Part shown: positions 9,357 to 18,010 of the stretch, in pieces
Layout of the letters: every line of letters starts with the position of its first letter
Numbering within the stretch: the first letter of the stretch is position 1
Origin: Planctomycetota bacterium
GTDB lineage: Bacteria > Planctomycetota > B15-G4 > SIAN01
Assembly (NCBI GenBank): GCA_016872815.1
Contig: VGYY01000008.1
Location: 1 to 33,600, forward strand
Length of the DNA stretch: 33,600 bases
Direction: 5' to 3'
The notes under the pieces: generated by a model
Told to the model about the DNA's origin: nothing
What the model saw: the letters and a program-made list of their open reading frames with translations, nothing else
The model's database searches: none
Translations under genes and position numbers: made by a program

Positions 9357-10418
9357 TCAGTTTTGGCGTGGCGGAACCGCTGCCGGAGTTCCCGGCACCG
9401 TGCCGGGGTCCGCCGCCTTCGCTCCCGTGCCCACAGCGCCCGCGTCCTTCCGGACTTGTGCCGCCACCTGGCGCGTCGCTCGGCGGGCCTTGTCTGCGGC
9501 GATCTCGGCGCGCGCCAGCTGCACCAGTTCCTCGGCCGTGAGTGCGGAGAGATCGACGGCGAAGCTCGCCGCGCCCGCCGTCGGTTCCCGCTCGAGGGCC
9601 CACTCGAGCAATTCCGGATCGACGCCGCGTCCGCCGTCGCTCGCCTCGTTCACCACCAGCGGCCGGGCCAACTCCTCGAACGAGAGCCGGCCGTCGTTGT
9701 CGCGATCGAACGCCAGGAAGGCGTCGAGCGAACCCCCGGTCCGATCGCACCACTCGAGGAACGTGACCGCGGCATCGCTCGAACGATCAAGAGCGGTGAA
9801 CCAGCGTCGCAGGCGTGCGGCGTCGACGATCGCCGGACCCGTTGCGTCCGCCTCCGCTGGCTCGCTGCTCGCCGCCTCGAGCAGTCGGCCGAGCTCGAGC
9901 AGATCGAGATCCGCTGGCCGCGTGATAATGCTGGTCGGTTCGCGCGACGGCTCTGCCGCGCGATTCGAGCTCACCAGCAGTTCGACCAACGCGCGGGCCT
10001 GACCGGGCGTCAGTGGTCCCGCCTCGAGGGCGCGCAGGACGAGCGGCGGCAGCGAGGCGCCGGGAACCGGCGCCACTTCGCCTGGCGCAGCCGGCTTGGG
10101 CTGGCCGGGAACAGCGCCAGACGGGGTCGCGCGCGCCGCTGCGGGGCCCGCCGCGCCGATGCCGCCGGACTTGAACACCTGAACCTGGGAGACGGGAGTG
10201 CGCCGTTTCACGACGGTCGCCCCGCCGTACGCGGGCCAAGTGCCATGCACACCGCCGGATCCCCTCACGGCGCCGCCCTTCAGGATGCTGCCGGTACCTC
10301 CAGCCCCGCCACCTTGCGCGATGGGCAGTGCGGGCGCCGCCGCAGCCGATCGAGCGGTCGGCTCAGCCTCGGCTCCCTGAACGGCCAGCAGCACGATGTG
10401 CGCGGCGATCTGGAACAT
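9357..10418 (-). CDS. secreted EF-hand protein
   Basis: This is a 353-residue protein starting at the ATG at 10418 (GGAG 8 bases upstream); the ORF track begins at an upstream GTG without support. MFQIAAHIVLLAVQGAEA looks like a short signal peptide. Residues about 20-125 are low-complexity Gly/Ala/Pro-rich sequence. Residues about 125-180 form helices (LTPGQARALVELLV). A canonical calcium-binding EF-hand loop, DRDNDGRLSFEE (238-249), has Asp at loop positions 1, 3 and 5, Gly at 6 and Glu at 12. A degenerate partner hand may precede it (FTALDRSSDAAVTFLEW). The C-terminus is an Ala-rich helix and a Pro-rich tail. Exported EF-hand proteins are common in planctomycetes. No enzymatic motif is seen. 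It converges with the ABC ATPase gene. Confidence 0.78.
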   Translation of the reverse strand: MFQIAAHIVLLAVQGAEAEPTARSAAAAPALPIAQGGGAGGTGSILKGGAVRGSGGVHGTWPAYGGATVVKRRTPVSQVQVFKSGGIGAAGPAAARATPSGAVPGQPKPAAPGEVAPVPGASLPPLVLRALEAGPLTPGQARALVELLVSSNRAAEPSREPTSIITRPADLDLLELGRLLEAASSEPAEADATGPAIVDAARLRRWFTALDRSSDAAVTFLEWCDRTGGSLDAFLAFDRDNDGRLSFEELARPLVVNEASDGGRGVDPELLEWALEREPTAGAASFAVDLSALTAEELVQLARAEIAADKARRATRQVAAQVRKDAGAVGTGAKAADPGTVPGTPAAVPPRQN

Positions 10419-10535
10419 CGTCCTCTCTCCAGCCACGGACGGTCCGGCGCAACCGACACCGCCGATGCAAAATCGATGCTAGCAGTGGGCCCACCGCCAT
10501 GCCCTGGCGGTGGCCGGATTCACCTGCCTCTTCGG

Positions 10536-10560
10536 AAAAAATCGGGCGAGCCTGCGCCCG
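10536..10560 (-). terminator. intrinsic terminator downstream of tRNA-Val
   Basis: On the minus strand CGGGCG-CAGGCT-CGCCCG forms a 6-bp GC stem with a 6-base loop, followed after one A by six T (TTTTTT). This is the clearest rho-independent terminator in the window. It lies about 335 bases beyond the encoded CCA of tRNA-Val and would end a transcript coming from the tRNA or dapB side, insulating the EF-hand gene. Confidence 0.65.
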
Positions 10561-10894
10561 TCATCGGCGCAGGATGCCGCCGACCTTGCGATCCGCCGGG
10601 AGCGCGGTCACTTTCCCTCGGACGAAGGTCGGGCAGCGATTTCCCGGTTCCCGATCGAGCGACGGCTGACCGCGGCCGTGGACGACCATGGCGACGCGCG
10701 CCTGGCCGGGATCTCACCGCGCACGGAGGCGCTGGTCACGGGACGCATCCGATCCGAACGGGTCACGGATTTGAGTCGCTCGAACCGACCGCGGAACGGG
10801 CGAGCAAGTCGGCGTGACGGCCAGCGCGCCGAGGGCGGCCGAAGAGTTCGTGGCGAACTGGGACACGGCGACACGGCGACACGGTTGCCGAACG
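10561..10894. other. stretch without a recognisable gene
   Basis: Between the intrinsic terminator and tRNA-Val there is no ORF with a convincing start or family. The 142-aa plus-strand ORF reads through the tRNA in antisense and ends with the well-known artefact string GGTGFEPVTPTV. The minus-strand 88-aa ORF has arginine/serine-rich shadow composition. Because a real terminator lies at its end, the minus strand may be transcribed as a long tRNA trailer or a small RNA. Confidence 0.4.
10862..10884. repeat. short tandem repeat, 8-base unit
   Basis: GACACGGC is repeated 2.9 times head to tail just beyond the 3' end of tRNA-Val. It has no evident function; it could be a replication-slippage product. 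Confidence 0.6.
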
Positions 10895-10969
10895 TGGTGG
10901 GCGGTACAGGATTTGAACCTGTGACTCCTACCGTGTGAGGATAGTACTCTACCGCTGAGTTAACCGCCC
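10895..10969 (-). tRNA. tRNA-Val (anticodon CAC)
   Basis: This folds as a full cloverleaf: acceptor GGGCGGT/ACCGCCC, D-stem ACTC/GAGT with AGCGGTA loop, anticodon stem CTATC/GGTAG with loop CTCACAC (anticodon CAC, reads GUG), variable GAGTC, and T-arm ACAGG-TTCAAAT-CCTGT. The discriminator is A and the 3' CCA is encoded. Confidence 0.95.
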
Positions 10970-11132
10970 ACGAGGGCGGCAGACTCTAGGGCTCGCGCCG
11001 CGCCGCCGCAAGTTGCGCACTCCGCCGCGCGCGCCCTCGCCAGCCGTCAGCGCCGCCGCCAGCGCCGCCGTCCGTGCTGCCACGCGCCGCTGCGGATCGA
11101 CGCGACGCCGACCGCCGCTTCGAGCGCGTTCG

Positions 11133-11218
11133 TGGTGCCGAGGGAGGGACTTGAACCCTCACGTCCTTGCGGACAGTGGATTTTGAGTCCACCGCGTCTG
11201 CCGTTCCGCCACCCCGGC
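11133..11218 (-). tRNA. tRNA-Leu (anticodon CAA)
   Basis: This is a class II tRNA: acceptor GCCGGGG/CCTCGGC, anticodon stem GTGGA/TCCAC with loop CTCAAAA (anticodon CAA, reads UUG), long variable arm TGTCCGCAAGGACG, and T-arm GAGGG-TTCAAGT-CCCTC. The discriminator is A and CCA is encoded. It lies 163 bp upstream of tRNA-Val on the same strand and 99 bp downstream of dapB. Confidence 0.95.
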
Positions 11219-11317
11219 CGGTGGGTCGTTCGTTCAGGCTGGCAGCAGCCATTCGCGGCCGCCAGCGATGGCGTGTGCTTCTAGCAAATGCGCGCCCATC
11301 GGCCGCACGCGGCGCAC

Positions 11318-12058
11318 TCATGCGGTGAACAGCAGATCATCGAGTCCGACGACGAGGCGATCGAGCTTCATGACGCCGCGGCAGGCGAGCAGGACGCCAG
11401 GCATGTAGGCCTCGCGCGAGTAGGCCACGTGCTCGATGACCAGCTTTTGTCCCGTCTCGCCGAAGGTGATCGACTGCTCCGCGACGACGCCCGGCAGGCG
11501 CAGCGAGTGCATGCGTATGCCCGCGCGCTCCTCGCCACGCGCCCGCGACTCGACGGCGCCGGCCGCGACGCCCTTCGATCCGCACGCCACGCGGACTGCG
11601 GCCAGCCGTTCGGCGGTGGCGATCGCGGTGCCGCTCGGCGCATCCTGCTTCTGCGCGTGATGCGCCTCGACGATCTCCACGGCCGGGAGGAAACGTGCCG
11701 CCAGCTCCGCCAGTCGCATCATCACGATCGCGCCGACGGCGAAGTTCGGTACCACGACCCCGCCCAGTCGCCGGGCCGCGCAGGCAGCCGCCAGTTCCTC
11801 GCGCAAGACCTGAGTCATGCCGCTCGTGCCGATCACCGGCCGGATGCCGGCCGCGATCACCGCCCTGGCCGCACCACCGACGACGTCGGGCAGGGTGAAG
11901 TCCACGACCACCTCGGCACCGCCCGCGCGTGCCGCCGCCACGACGTCGTCGCCCCGGCCGCTGCGGGCGACCAGTTCGAGATCGGGCGCGGCCTCGATCG
12001 CGGCGCAGGCCAGGCGCCCCATGCGCCCATGGGCGCCGTTCACGGCGACACGGATCAT
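11318..12058 (-). CDS. dapB: 4-hydroxy-tetrahydrodipicolinate reductase
   Basis: This is a 246-residue DapB, which reduces 4-hydroxy-tetrahydrodipicolinate with NAD(P)H in the lysine/diaminopimelate pathway. The N-terminal dinucleotide motif is VNGAHGRMG (6-14), and GTSGM (77-81) lies by the nicotinamide site. The substrate-binding signature EAHHAQKQDAPSGTA (131-145) carries the catalytic His and Lys. The protein is slightly shorter than the usual 265-270 residues. The C-terminal domain still contains the expected return strand (RLPGVVAEQSITFG ... LVIEHVAYSREAYMPGVLLA). Its ATG overlaps the ddl stop as ATGA, so the two are translationally coupled. It is the last gene of the envelope cluster. 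Confidence 0.95.
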   Translation of the reverse strand: MIRVAVNGAHGRMGRLACAAIEAAPDLELVARSGRGDDVVAAARAGGAEVVVDFTLPDVVGGAARAVIAAGIRPVIGTSGMTQVLREELAAACAARRLGGVVVPNFAVGAIVMMRLAELAARFLPAVEIVEAHHAQKQDAPSGTAIATAERLAAVRVACGSKGVAAGAVESRARGEERAGIRMHSLRLPGVVAEQSITFGETGQKLVIEHVAYSREAYMPGVLLACRGVMKLDRLVVGLDDLLFTA

Positions 12059-13125
12059 CGTATGGCCGCCCGCGCCTGCGCGGCGACGCCGATCGCGCCA
12101 CGCACCATGCCGACGAACAGTTCCGGCAGGTCGCGCCCCGCCGCTCGCGCGGCCTTCGGGAACAGCGACTCGCGGGTCAGGCCGGGCAGAGTGTTCAGTT
12201 CGAGGAACCAGGGAACGCCATCGGCCAGCATGAAGTCGACCCGCGCGAAACCGCTGCCGCCGAGCGCCTGATACGCATCGGCAGCCGCCGCCTCGATCCG
12301 GCGCAGGGTGCCCGCGGGGAACGGCGCCGGGCAGATCTCATCGGTCGCGCCCGGCGTGTACTTGGCGTCAAGATCGAACAGGCCGCCATGCCGCGGCCGG
12401 ATCAGGATCGGCGGGAAGGTGGCGATGCCGCTCGCCGCGTCCCCCACCACCGCGCAGGTCACCTCGTCCCCGACCACCTGCTCCTCCACCAGCGCCCCGG
12501 TCGCCCCTTCCACCGCGACCGCCCGCCGCACCGCATCCGCGAGCGCCGCACGCGTCGTCACGCGGCTGAGCCCGTAGCTCGAGCCGCCATCGACCGGCTT
12601 GACGATGAGCGGCAGTTCGAGCCGGGCGCAGGCGGCGTCGACCGACTCAGCGTGCTGCGCCTGGTGTCGCGCGATGCGCGTGCCGCGCGGCATCCGCAGC
12701 GACGTCGTCGCCATCAGCACCGACTTCGCCAACTGCTTGTCCATGGCGACGGCGGAGGCGCCGACTCCGCAGCCGACGCACGGGATCCCGAGCGTGGCGA
12801 AGAACCCCTGCAGCGAGCCATCCTCGCCGAGCGTGCCGTGGACCATCGGGAACGCGGCATCCACCTCGCTCGCGAGCCGGGTGACCGCCGCGCCGAGCGG
12901 CACCGGTTCCGGCGCCGCCGCCGCAAGAGCGCTGGCTTCCGACGGTCGCGCCGCCCGCGGCGGGATCGTCGCGCTGGCGACGCGACGGTCGCGGCGCAGA
13001 TGCACCGCCTCGACCCGAACCCCGCCGGCCGACAGCCACTCGATCAGGCTGTCGGCGCTGCGGATCGAGATGTCATGCTCGGCAGAGGGACCGCCGAAGA
13101 CGACCGCCACCCGGAGTGCCGCCAT
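12055..13125 (-). CDS. ddl: D-alanine--D-alanine ligase
   Basis: This is a 356-residue ATP-grasp ligase making the D-Ala-D-Ala dipeptide of peptidoglycan. It has the N-terminal FGGPSAEHDISIRSA motif typical of Ddl (usually GGxSxEHxVS) and HGTLGEDGSLQGFFATLGIPCVG. It also has the lysine that grips ATP in LIVKPVDGGSSYGLSRV, the lid-side EEQVVGDEVTCAVVG, and the metal and substrate motif RVDFMLADGVPWFLELNTLPGLTRESLFP. The motifs are complete, so the enzyme is probably active. It is 32 bp downstream of the UDP-HexNAc pyrophosphorylase gene and overlaps dapB by 4 bp. Together with dapB it shows that the organism makes classical peptidoglycan. Confidence 0.95.
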   Translation of the reverse strand: MAALRVAVVFGGPSAEHDISIRSADSLIEWLSAGGVRVEAVHLRRDRRVASATIPPRAARPSEASALAAAAPEPVPLGAAVTRLASEVDAAFPMVHGTLGEDGSLQGFFATLGIPCVGCGVGASAVAMDKQLAKSVLMATTSLRMPRGTRIARHQAQHAESVDAACARLELPLIVKPVDGGSSYGLSRVTTRAALADAVRRAVAVEGATGALVEEQVVGDEVTCAVVGDAASGIATFPPILIRPRHGGLFDLDAKYTPGATDEICPAPFPAGTLRRIEAAAADAYQALGGSGFARVDFMLADGVPWFLELNTLPGLTRESLFPKAARAAGRDLPELFVGMVRGAIGVAAQARAAIR

Positions 13126-13157
13126 GCGCGCGATCGTAAGCTCCGCTGCGGCTCCCG

Positions 13158-14549
13158 TCAGGCGTGGTCAAACCACGCGCGACCGATGGTGCCGGCCGCC
13201 ACCTTGGCCGCCAGCTCCTCGGCGTCCAGCGCAAGCAACGGCCCGACCTCGGCCACGGCGTCGGCGCGAAGGCGCAGCCCCGCCGCCGCGAGCCATCTGC
13301 GGTGGAGCGCGGACCACGCCTGCCGACACGACTCGGGAGAATCCTCGCCGGTCCGGTTCTTGACGGGGGCGAACTCCTCGTCGCGAGCGACCTCCATCGC
13401 CATGGTGCGCCGCGCCAGCGCCAGTCCGTCGAAGACGAAGCTCTCGAACTTGACGCCGTTGGGCTCGGCCGGATTGACCAGGTCGCCGGCCTCGTCGATG
13501 TAGGGCACCTTCTTGCGCGCGAAGTGATACGGCAGCTCGAGCGCCCCCTGCCCCAGCCGCTCGAAGAAGGCGAGGCTGAAGGCGTGGATCGCGATGCTGC
13601 CGGCCCCGTACACGAGCCGACCCTCGGGCGACCGCGCCTCGCGCAGCTCCGCCGAGAGGTCCGAGTACTCGACGATGCCGGGGCGGCCATCGAGCTGCGC
13701 GAACACGCCGACCTTCTCCGCGGCGTCGCGCTTCGCCACGACCTTCAACGAAAACTCGCTCTCCTGGCGGAGGTGGTGACCGATGAAGACCGGATCGCCG
13801 ACGGACACCAGCGGATTGTCGACCTGGAAGTAGAACAACGTGTCGACGCCGCGCTTGCGCAGGGCGGCGACGGCGCCGGAGCGCACCGCCGCGCGGTAGA
13901 CGCCGCCGTGGCCGTCGGGGCTGAGGAAGATGCGCCCGCGCTCGGCGAGGAGCAGGCGGCCGTCGCGATCGAGCGCCGGCAGCATGCCCTGCTCGAAGAA
14001 CGTCACGTCCGCGGCCGGCAGGCCGAAGTACGAGTGCTGCTCGAAGAAGCGTCGGGTCGGCCCGTGATTGTCCGGGCTGACGAGGAGCAGCAGCGGCACC
14101 GCACGACCGTACCGCCGGGACAGCGCCAGCACCTTTTCCGCGTGGACCTGGAACAGCGACTTGCCCGACACCGGCCCGATCGGAAAGCAGCCCTTCGGCG
14201 CGTCGTAGCCGAGTCGCGTCGCCTGCCCGCCGGCGACGACCAGCACGGCGAGCCGACCGGCGCGCAGCGCCTCCTCGCCGACCTTGCGGCTCGCGGCGGC
14301 CTCGGCTCGACCGGCGGCGTCCGCCGCAAGCGGGATGACCTCGGCCGGCGCCAGCTTCGGCGTGTGCGGCTCGGTCTCGACCGCGAGATGGCGGTCGATC
14401 AGTTTCTTCACCAGCGCCAGATCGATCGAGCGCAGCTGCGCCAGCAGCGTCGTCCGCTGCTCGGCGGACAGATCGTCATAGAAACGGAAGACGTGGCCCT
14501 GGTCGGCCTCGCAGAGGCGGGTCCGCAGCGCAGCGTCCTTGGCGGTCAA
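13158..14549 (-). CDS. UDP-N-acetylhexosamine pyrophosphorylase, eukaryotic UAP1-like
   Basis: This is a 463-residue nucleotidyltransferase of the UDPGP/UAP1 family, predicted to make UDP-GlcNAc (or UDP-GalNAc or UDP-glucose) from UTP and the sugar 1-phosphate. UTP loop VVAGGQATRLGYDAPKGCF lies at 104-122. Further family motifs are SPDNHGPTRRFFEQHSYFGL, SPDGHGGVYRA, FQVDNPLVSVGDPVFIGHHL, EPNGVKFESFVFDGL and RDEEFAPVKN, each closely paralleling animal and yeast UAP1. The frame has no ATG near the N-terminus. A TTG at 14549 with GGGAG 9 bases upstream gives the expected N-terminus (AKDAALRTRLCEADQGHVFRFYDDL). It begins 26 bp after the fabF stop, so it is in the fatty-acid operon. The bacterial GlmU route uses a different fold; whether glmU also exists is unknown. 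Confidence 0.88.
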   Translation of the reverse strand: MTAKDAALRTRLCEADQGHVFRFYDDLSAEQRTTLLAQLRSIDLALVKKLIDRHLAVETEPHTPKLAPAEVIPLAADAAGRAEAAASRKVGEEALRAGRLAVLVVAGGQATRLGYDAPKGCFPIGPVSGKSLFQVHAEKVLALSRRYGRAVPLLLLVSPDNHGPTRRFFEQHSYFGLPAADVTFFEQGMLPALDRDGRLLLAERGRIFLSPDGHGGVYRAAVRSGAVAALRKRGVDTLFYFQVDNPLVSVGDPVFIGHHLRQESEFSLKVVAKRDAAEKVGVFAQLDGRPGIVEYSDLSAELREARSPEGRLVYGAGSIAIHAFSLAFFERLGQGALELPYHFARKKVPYIDEAGDLVNPAEPNGVKFESFVFDGLALARRTMAMEVARDEEFAPVKNRTGEDSPESCRQAWSALHRRWLAAAGLRLRADAVAEVGPLLALDAEELAAKVAAGTIGRAWFDHA

Positions 14550-14575
14550 GCGAGTCGACTCCCGGTGCCGCAGGC

Positions 14576-15820
14576 TCAGCCGGCGAACGACCGGAAGGCG
14601 AGACAGGCGTTGTGGCCGCCGAATCCGAGCGCGTTGCAGAGCGCCGCACGCACGCGCATCTCGCGCGCCGCTCCCGGCACGTAGTCGAGGTCGCAGCGCG
14701 GGTCGGGATTCACGAGATTGCGGGTCGGATGGACGACCCCGCGGGCCACCGACAGAGCCGAGACCATCGCGCCGACCGCACCGGCCGCGCCGAGCAGGTG
14801 GCCGATCATCGACTTGGTGGAAGAGATGGCGATCCGCGGCGCATGCGCACCGAACACGTTCCTGATCGCGAGGGTCTCGACCACGTCGTTGTACTCGGTC
14901 GACGTGCCGTGCGCGTTGATGTAGTCGACCGCCGCCGGGTCCACCCCGCCATCGCGCAGGGCGATCTGCATCGCCCGCGTCGGGCCGATGCCGTCTTCCT
15001 TCGGCGCGGTGATGTGGTGCGCGTCGGCGGTCGTGCCGAATCCGCAGAGCTCGGCGAAGATCCGGGCGCCGCGGCGGCGCGCGTGCTCGGCCTCCTCGAG
15101 GACCAGGATCGCCGCGCCTTCGCCCATGACGAAGCCGTCCCGATCCCGATCGAACGGGCGACTCGCCCCGGCGGGATCGTCGTTCCGGCGCGACATCGCC
15201 TTCAGCGCGCAGAAGCCGCCGATCGCCAGCGGCGTCACCGTCGCCTCGCTGCCGCCGGCGACGATCACGTCGGCCTCGTCGTACTGGATCGCGCGCAAGG
15301 CCATCCCGATGGCATGGGAGGCCGACGCGCACGCCGACGCCGTCGCGAAGTTCGGCCCTTCGAGGCCGTGGTAGATCGAGATCTGCCCCGCGGCCGCATT
15401 CATCATCATCTTCGGGATGAAGAACGGGGTGATGCGGTCGGGCCCGCGCTCACCGAGCACCTTGTCCTGCGCCTCGAGCTCGGCGATGCCGCCGATCCCC
15501 GAACCGATCACCACGCCCGCCCGCGTCGGGTCGAACTGCGACGACTTCACGCCGGAGCCGTCGAGCGCTTCCTTCGCCGCGACCAGCGCTAACTGCGTGA
15601 AGCGATCGAGCTTCTTCGCCTCGATGCGCGGGAAGTGCTGCTCCACCTGGAAGTCGCGGCACTCGCCGGCGATTCGCGTGGCGAATGCGGCGACCTCGAA
15701 GGACGAGATCGGGCCGACGCCCGACTCACCCTTCAGCAGCCGCTCGAAGGAGAGCTCGGCACCGACCCCAAGCGGAGTGACGGCGCCGACGCCGGTGATG
15801 ACGACGCGACGCTTGGACAC
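14576..15820 (-). CDS. fabF: beta-ketoacyl-ACP synthase II
   Basis: This is a 414-residue condensing enzyme of fatty-acid elongation. The Cys-His-His triad is complete: Cys164 in TASACASASHAI, His304 in NAHGTSTEYND and His341 in MIGHLLGAAGAVG. The start was set at the GTG at 15820 (VSKRRVVITGVGAVTPLG), with GGAG 10 bases upstream inside the end of acpP. This matches the normal FabF N-terminus and length; the ORF-track start adds an unsupported leader that overlaps acpP. It follows acpP by 7 bp, the usual acpP-fabF arrangement. Confidence 0.96.
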   Translation of the reverse strand: MSKRRVVITGVGAVTPLGVGAELSFERLLKGESGVGPISSFEVAAFATRIAGECRDFQVEQHFPRIEAKKLDRFTQLALVAAKEALDGSGVKSSQFDPTRAGVVIGSGIGGIAELEAQDKVLGERGPDRITPFFIPKMMMNAAAGQISIYHGLEGPNFATASACASASHAIGMALRAIQYDEADVIVAGGSEATVTPLAIGGFCALKAMSRRNDDPAGASRPFDRDRDGFVMGEGAAILVLEEAEHARRRGARIFAELCGFGTTADAHHITAPKEDGIGPTRAMQIALRDGGVDPAAVDYINAHGTSTEYNDVVETLAIRNVFGAHAPRIAISSTKSMIGHLLGAAGAVGAMVSALSVARGVVHPTRNLVNPDPRCDLDYVPGAAREMRVRAALCNALGFGGHNACLAFRSFAG

Positions 15821-15827
15821 CGGGCGC

Positions 15828-16067
15828 TTACTCCACCCGCTCCTTGATGTACTTGATCGCATCGCCGACGGTCTGGATCTTCTCCGCCTCGTCGTCGGGG
15901 ATGTTCACGTCGAACTCGTCCTCGAACTCCATGACGAGTTCGACCGTGTCGAGCGAATCGGCACCAAGGTCGTTCACGAACGAGGTCGCCATCGTGATCT
16001 TGTCCTTGCTCGCGCCCATCTGCTCGCAAATGATGTTGATCACGCGCTCTTCGATGCTCTGAGACAC
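15828..16067 (-). CDS. acpP: acyl carrier protein
   Basis: This is a 79-residue acidic ACP. The phosphopantetheine attachment site is Ser38 in the [18 protein letters not shown] motif. It starts at a GTG at 16067 with GGAGG 7 bases upstream; the ORF-track ATG at 16247 would add 60 residues foreign to the family. The protein carries growing acyl chains for FabD, FabG, FabH and FabF encoded on either side. The 176 bp between fabG and this gene show no obvious gene or terminator, leaving room for an extra promoter to raise ACP expression. Confidence 0.96.
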   Translation of the reverse strand: MSQSIEERVINIICEQMGASKDKITMATSFVNDLGADSLDTVELVMEFEDEFDVNIPDDEAEKIQTVGDAIKYIKERVE

Positions 16068-16243
16068 CCGCGGTCCTCCGTATGGCCTCGTAGATGGCCT
16101 CTTGCCCAGGCCCCGTTCCTCGTTCGCCCCCGGGGCAAGCGGCCTGCGCATGGCGCCGGGCTTCCCGAAGCGGGCGGAATGATAACGCGATTCCTGTGCG
16201 GCAATGCGCGCCAGACGCCCCCTGGCGCCCGGCGCGACGCCCT

Positions 16244-17008
16244 TCAACCCCCGAAACCGCCGATGGCGAGCCCGCCATCCACCGGAATCACCGTCCCGGT
16301 GACGTAGCCGGCCGCGTCGCTGCAGAGGAAAGCGGTCAGCGCCGCGATGTCGGCACCCGCCCCGAATCGGCCGAGCGGGATCTGGCCGAGCGATTGCTGC
16401 TTCATCGCCTCCGGCAGCACGGCGGTCATGTCGGTCTCGATGAATCCGGGACAGATCACGTTGGCGGTGACCTTGCGACCGGCGAGTTCCTTCGCCAGCG
16501 ACCGCGTGAAGCCGAACAGCCCCGCCTTGGCGGCGGCGTAGTTGGACTGCCCGGCATTGCCGATCATGCCGACGATCGAGCTGATGTTGACGATGCGGCC
16601 GGCCGGGCTCTTCGCCAGCGCCCGCGCCGCCGCGCGACAGACCAGGAAGACGCCCTTCAGGTCGATCGCCATCACCGCGTCCCAGTCCTCGTCGCTCATC
16701 CGCATCAGCAGGCCGTCGCGCGTGACGCCGGCGTTGTTGACGACGATGTCGAGGCGCCCCGCCTCGGCGACGAGGCGCTTGACCGCCTCGGTCACGGCGG
16801 CGCCGTCGGCGACGTCGAGCGCGAGCGGGAAGCAGCGCCGCCCCGCCGCCTCGATCTCGGCGCGACTCGCGGCGAGCGCCTCGACGCTGCGCGCGACGAC
16901 CGCGACGTCGGCGCCATCCGCCGCGAGCCGCGCGGCGATCGCGCGACCGATCCCGCGCGAGGCGCCGGTCACCAGCGCCACCCGACCGGCGAGCGGTCCC
17001 GTGCTCAT
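16244..17008 (-). CDS. fabG: 3-oxoacyl-ACP reductase
   Basis: This is a 254-residue NADPH-dependent short-chain dehydrogenase that reduces beta-ketoacyl-ACP. It has the dinucleotide motif TGASRGIG (14-21), NNAG (91-94), active Ser in NISSIVG (about 143-144) and YxxxK catalytic pair Tyr157/Lys161 (SNYAAAKAG). The ATG at 17008 has CAGGAG 7 bases upstream and overlaps the fabD stop as ATGA. The ORF track fuses it with an out-of-frame reading of fabD; that extension is rejected. The operon context makes FabG the clear choice among short-chain dehydrogenases. Confidence 0.95.
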   Translation of the reverse strand: MSTGPLAGRVALVTGASRGIGRAIAARLAADGADVAVVARSVEALAASRAEIEAAGRRCFPLALDVADGAAVTEAVKRLVAEAGRLDIVVNNAGVTRDGLLMRMSDEDWDAVMAIDLKGVFLVCRAAARALAKSPAGRIVNISSIVGMIGNAGQSNYAAAKAGLFGFTRSLAKELAGRKVTANVICPGFIETDMTAVLPEAMKQQSLGQIPLGRFGAGADIAALTAFLCSDAAGYVTGTVIPVDGGLAIGGFGG

Positions 17009-17949
17009 CGCTCCGCTCCTGATGCCGTCCCGGCGGCGAGGTCCTCGATCTTCTGGATGTTCCGGCAACGCGCCGTCGGCTCGATCTTCGCCAGGAGCCC
17101 GGTCAGCACGCCGCCCGGACCGGGCTCGACGTAATCGAGGCAACCCTGCGCCACGAGGGCGCGCATCGACGCCTCCCAGCGCACCGGCGAGGTGACCTGC
17201 TGCAGCAGCCGCGGGACGATCGACTCGACCGCGCCGTGCGGCGCTGCGGTGACGTTCGACAGCACCGGGATGCGCGGTGCGGTGAGACGGACCGATGCGA
17301 GCGCGCGTTCGAGCTGCGGGACGCCCGGCGCCATCAGCGCCGAATGGAAGGCGCCCGCGACCTTGAGCGGGATCGCCTTGCGCACGCCGTCGGCCCGCGC
17401 GTTCGCCGTGACGCGATCGAGCGCCGCGCGGGCGCCCGAGATCGCGATGTTGCCGGGGCAGAGGAAGTTGGCCGGCGTCAGGACGTCGCGTTCGGCCCGC
17501 TTGTCGCAGACGCTGCGGGCGAGCTCCTCGTTCGCGCCGAGCAGCGCCAGCATTCCGCTCGGTGCCGCCTCCGAGGCGAGCTGCATGCCCTGACCGCGTT
17601 CGCGCACCACGCGCACGCAATCCTCGAAGCCGATCGCGCCGGCGAACCAGAGCGCGGTGTATTCGCCGAGCGAGAGTCCGGCGGTCACGTCGAAGTCGGC
17701 GCGCGCGTACGCGCCACGCTCCTCGAGCGCGCTGACGATGGCGGCGCTGCAGACGAAGATCGCCGGCTGGCAGCGGTCGGTCTTCTCGAGCTCCGCCTCC
17801 GGCCCGTCGAGGCAGAGGCGGGCGAGGTCGAGCGCCAGCACCTCGCTCGCCCGCGCGAACAGCTCGCGCGCCGCCTTCGACTCGGCGAGGAAGCTCCTGC
17901 ACATGCCGACCTGCTGGGCACCCTGCCCGGGAAACAGGATCGCGCGCAT
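17005..17949 (-). CDS. fabD: malonyl-CoA:ACP transacylase
   Basis: This is a 314-residue transacylase that moves malonyl from CoA to ACP. It has the N-terminal [11 protein letters not shown], nucleophile Ser93 in [10 protein letters not shown] and catalytic His in AGAFHSALM. The residue before the nucleophile is Leu rather than the usual His of GHSLGE, a variant I know from plastid-type enzymes. The ATG at 17949 (GAGGAG 7 bases upstream) is preferred to the GTG one codon earlier. It sits 61 bp after fabH and overlaps fabG by 4 bp. Confidence 0.95.
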   Translation of the reverse strand: MRAILFPGQGAQQVGMCRSFLAESKAARELFARASEVLALDLARLCLDGPEAELEKTDRCQPAIFVCSAAIVSALEERGAYARADFDVTAGLSLGEYTALWFAGAIGFEDCVRVVRERGQGMQLASEAAPSGMLALLGANEELARSVCDKRAERDVLTPANFLCPGNIAISGARAALDRVTANARADGVRKAIPLKVAGAFHSALMAPGVPQLERALASVRLTAPRIPVLSNVTAAPHGAVESIVPRLLQQVTSPVRWEASMRALVAQGCLDYVEPGPGGVLTGLLAKIEPTARCRNIQKIEDLAAGTASGAER

Positions 17950-18010
17950 CACCGATCTCCTCGCTCCGTCCCTGCCCGGCCCGCTGCGACGGCCGGCGCC
18001 GCCGAGACGC

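Noticed and set aside
10490-10513. CCACCGCCA/TGGCGGTGG hairpin as a terminator for tRNA-Val
   Set aside because: It has no U-run, and the better terminator at 10536-10560 comes first in the direction of transcription.
10510-10938. 142-aa plus-strand ORF ending GGTGFEPVTPTV
   Set aside because: This is a well-known false protein made by reading a tRNA gene in antisense.
13158-15332. 724-aa minus-strand ORF suggesting a fusion with the pyrophosphorylase
   Set aside because: The N-terminal part is fabF read in the wrong frame. The real start is the TTG at 14549.
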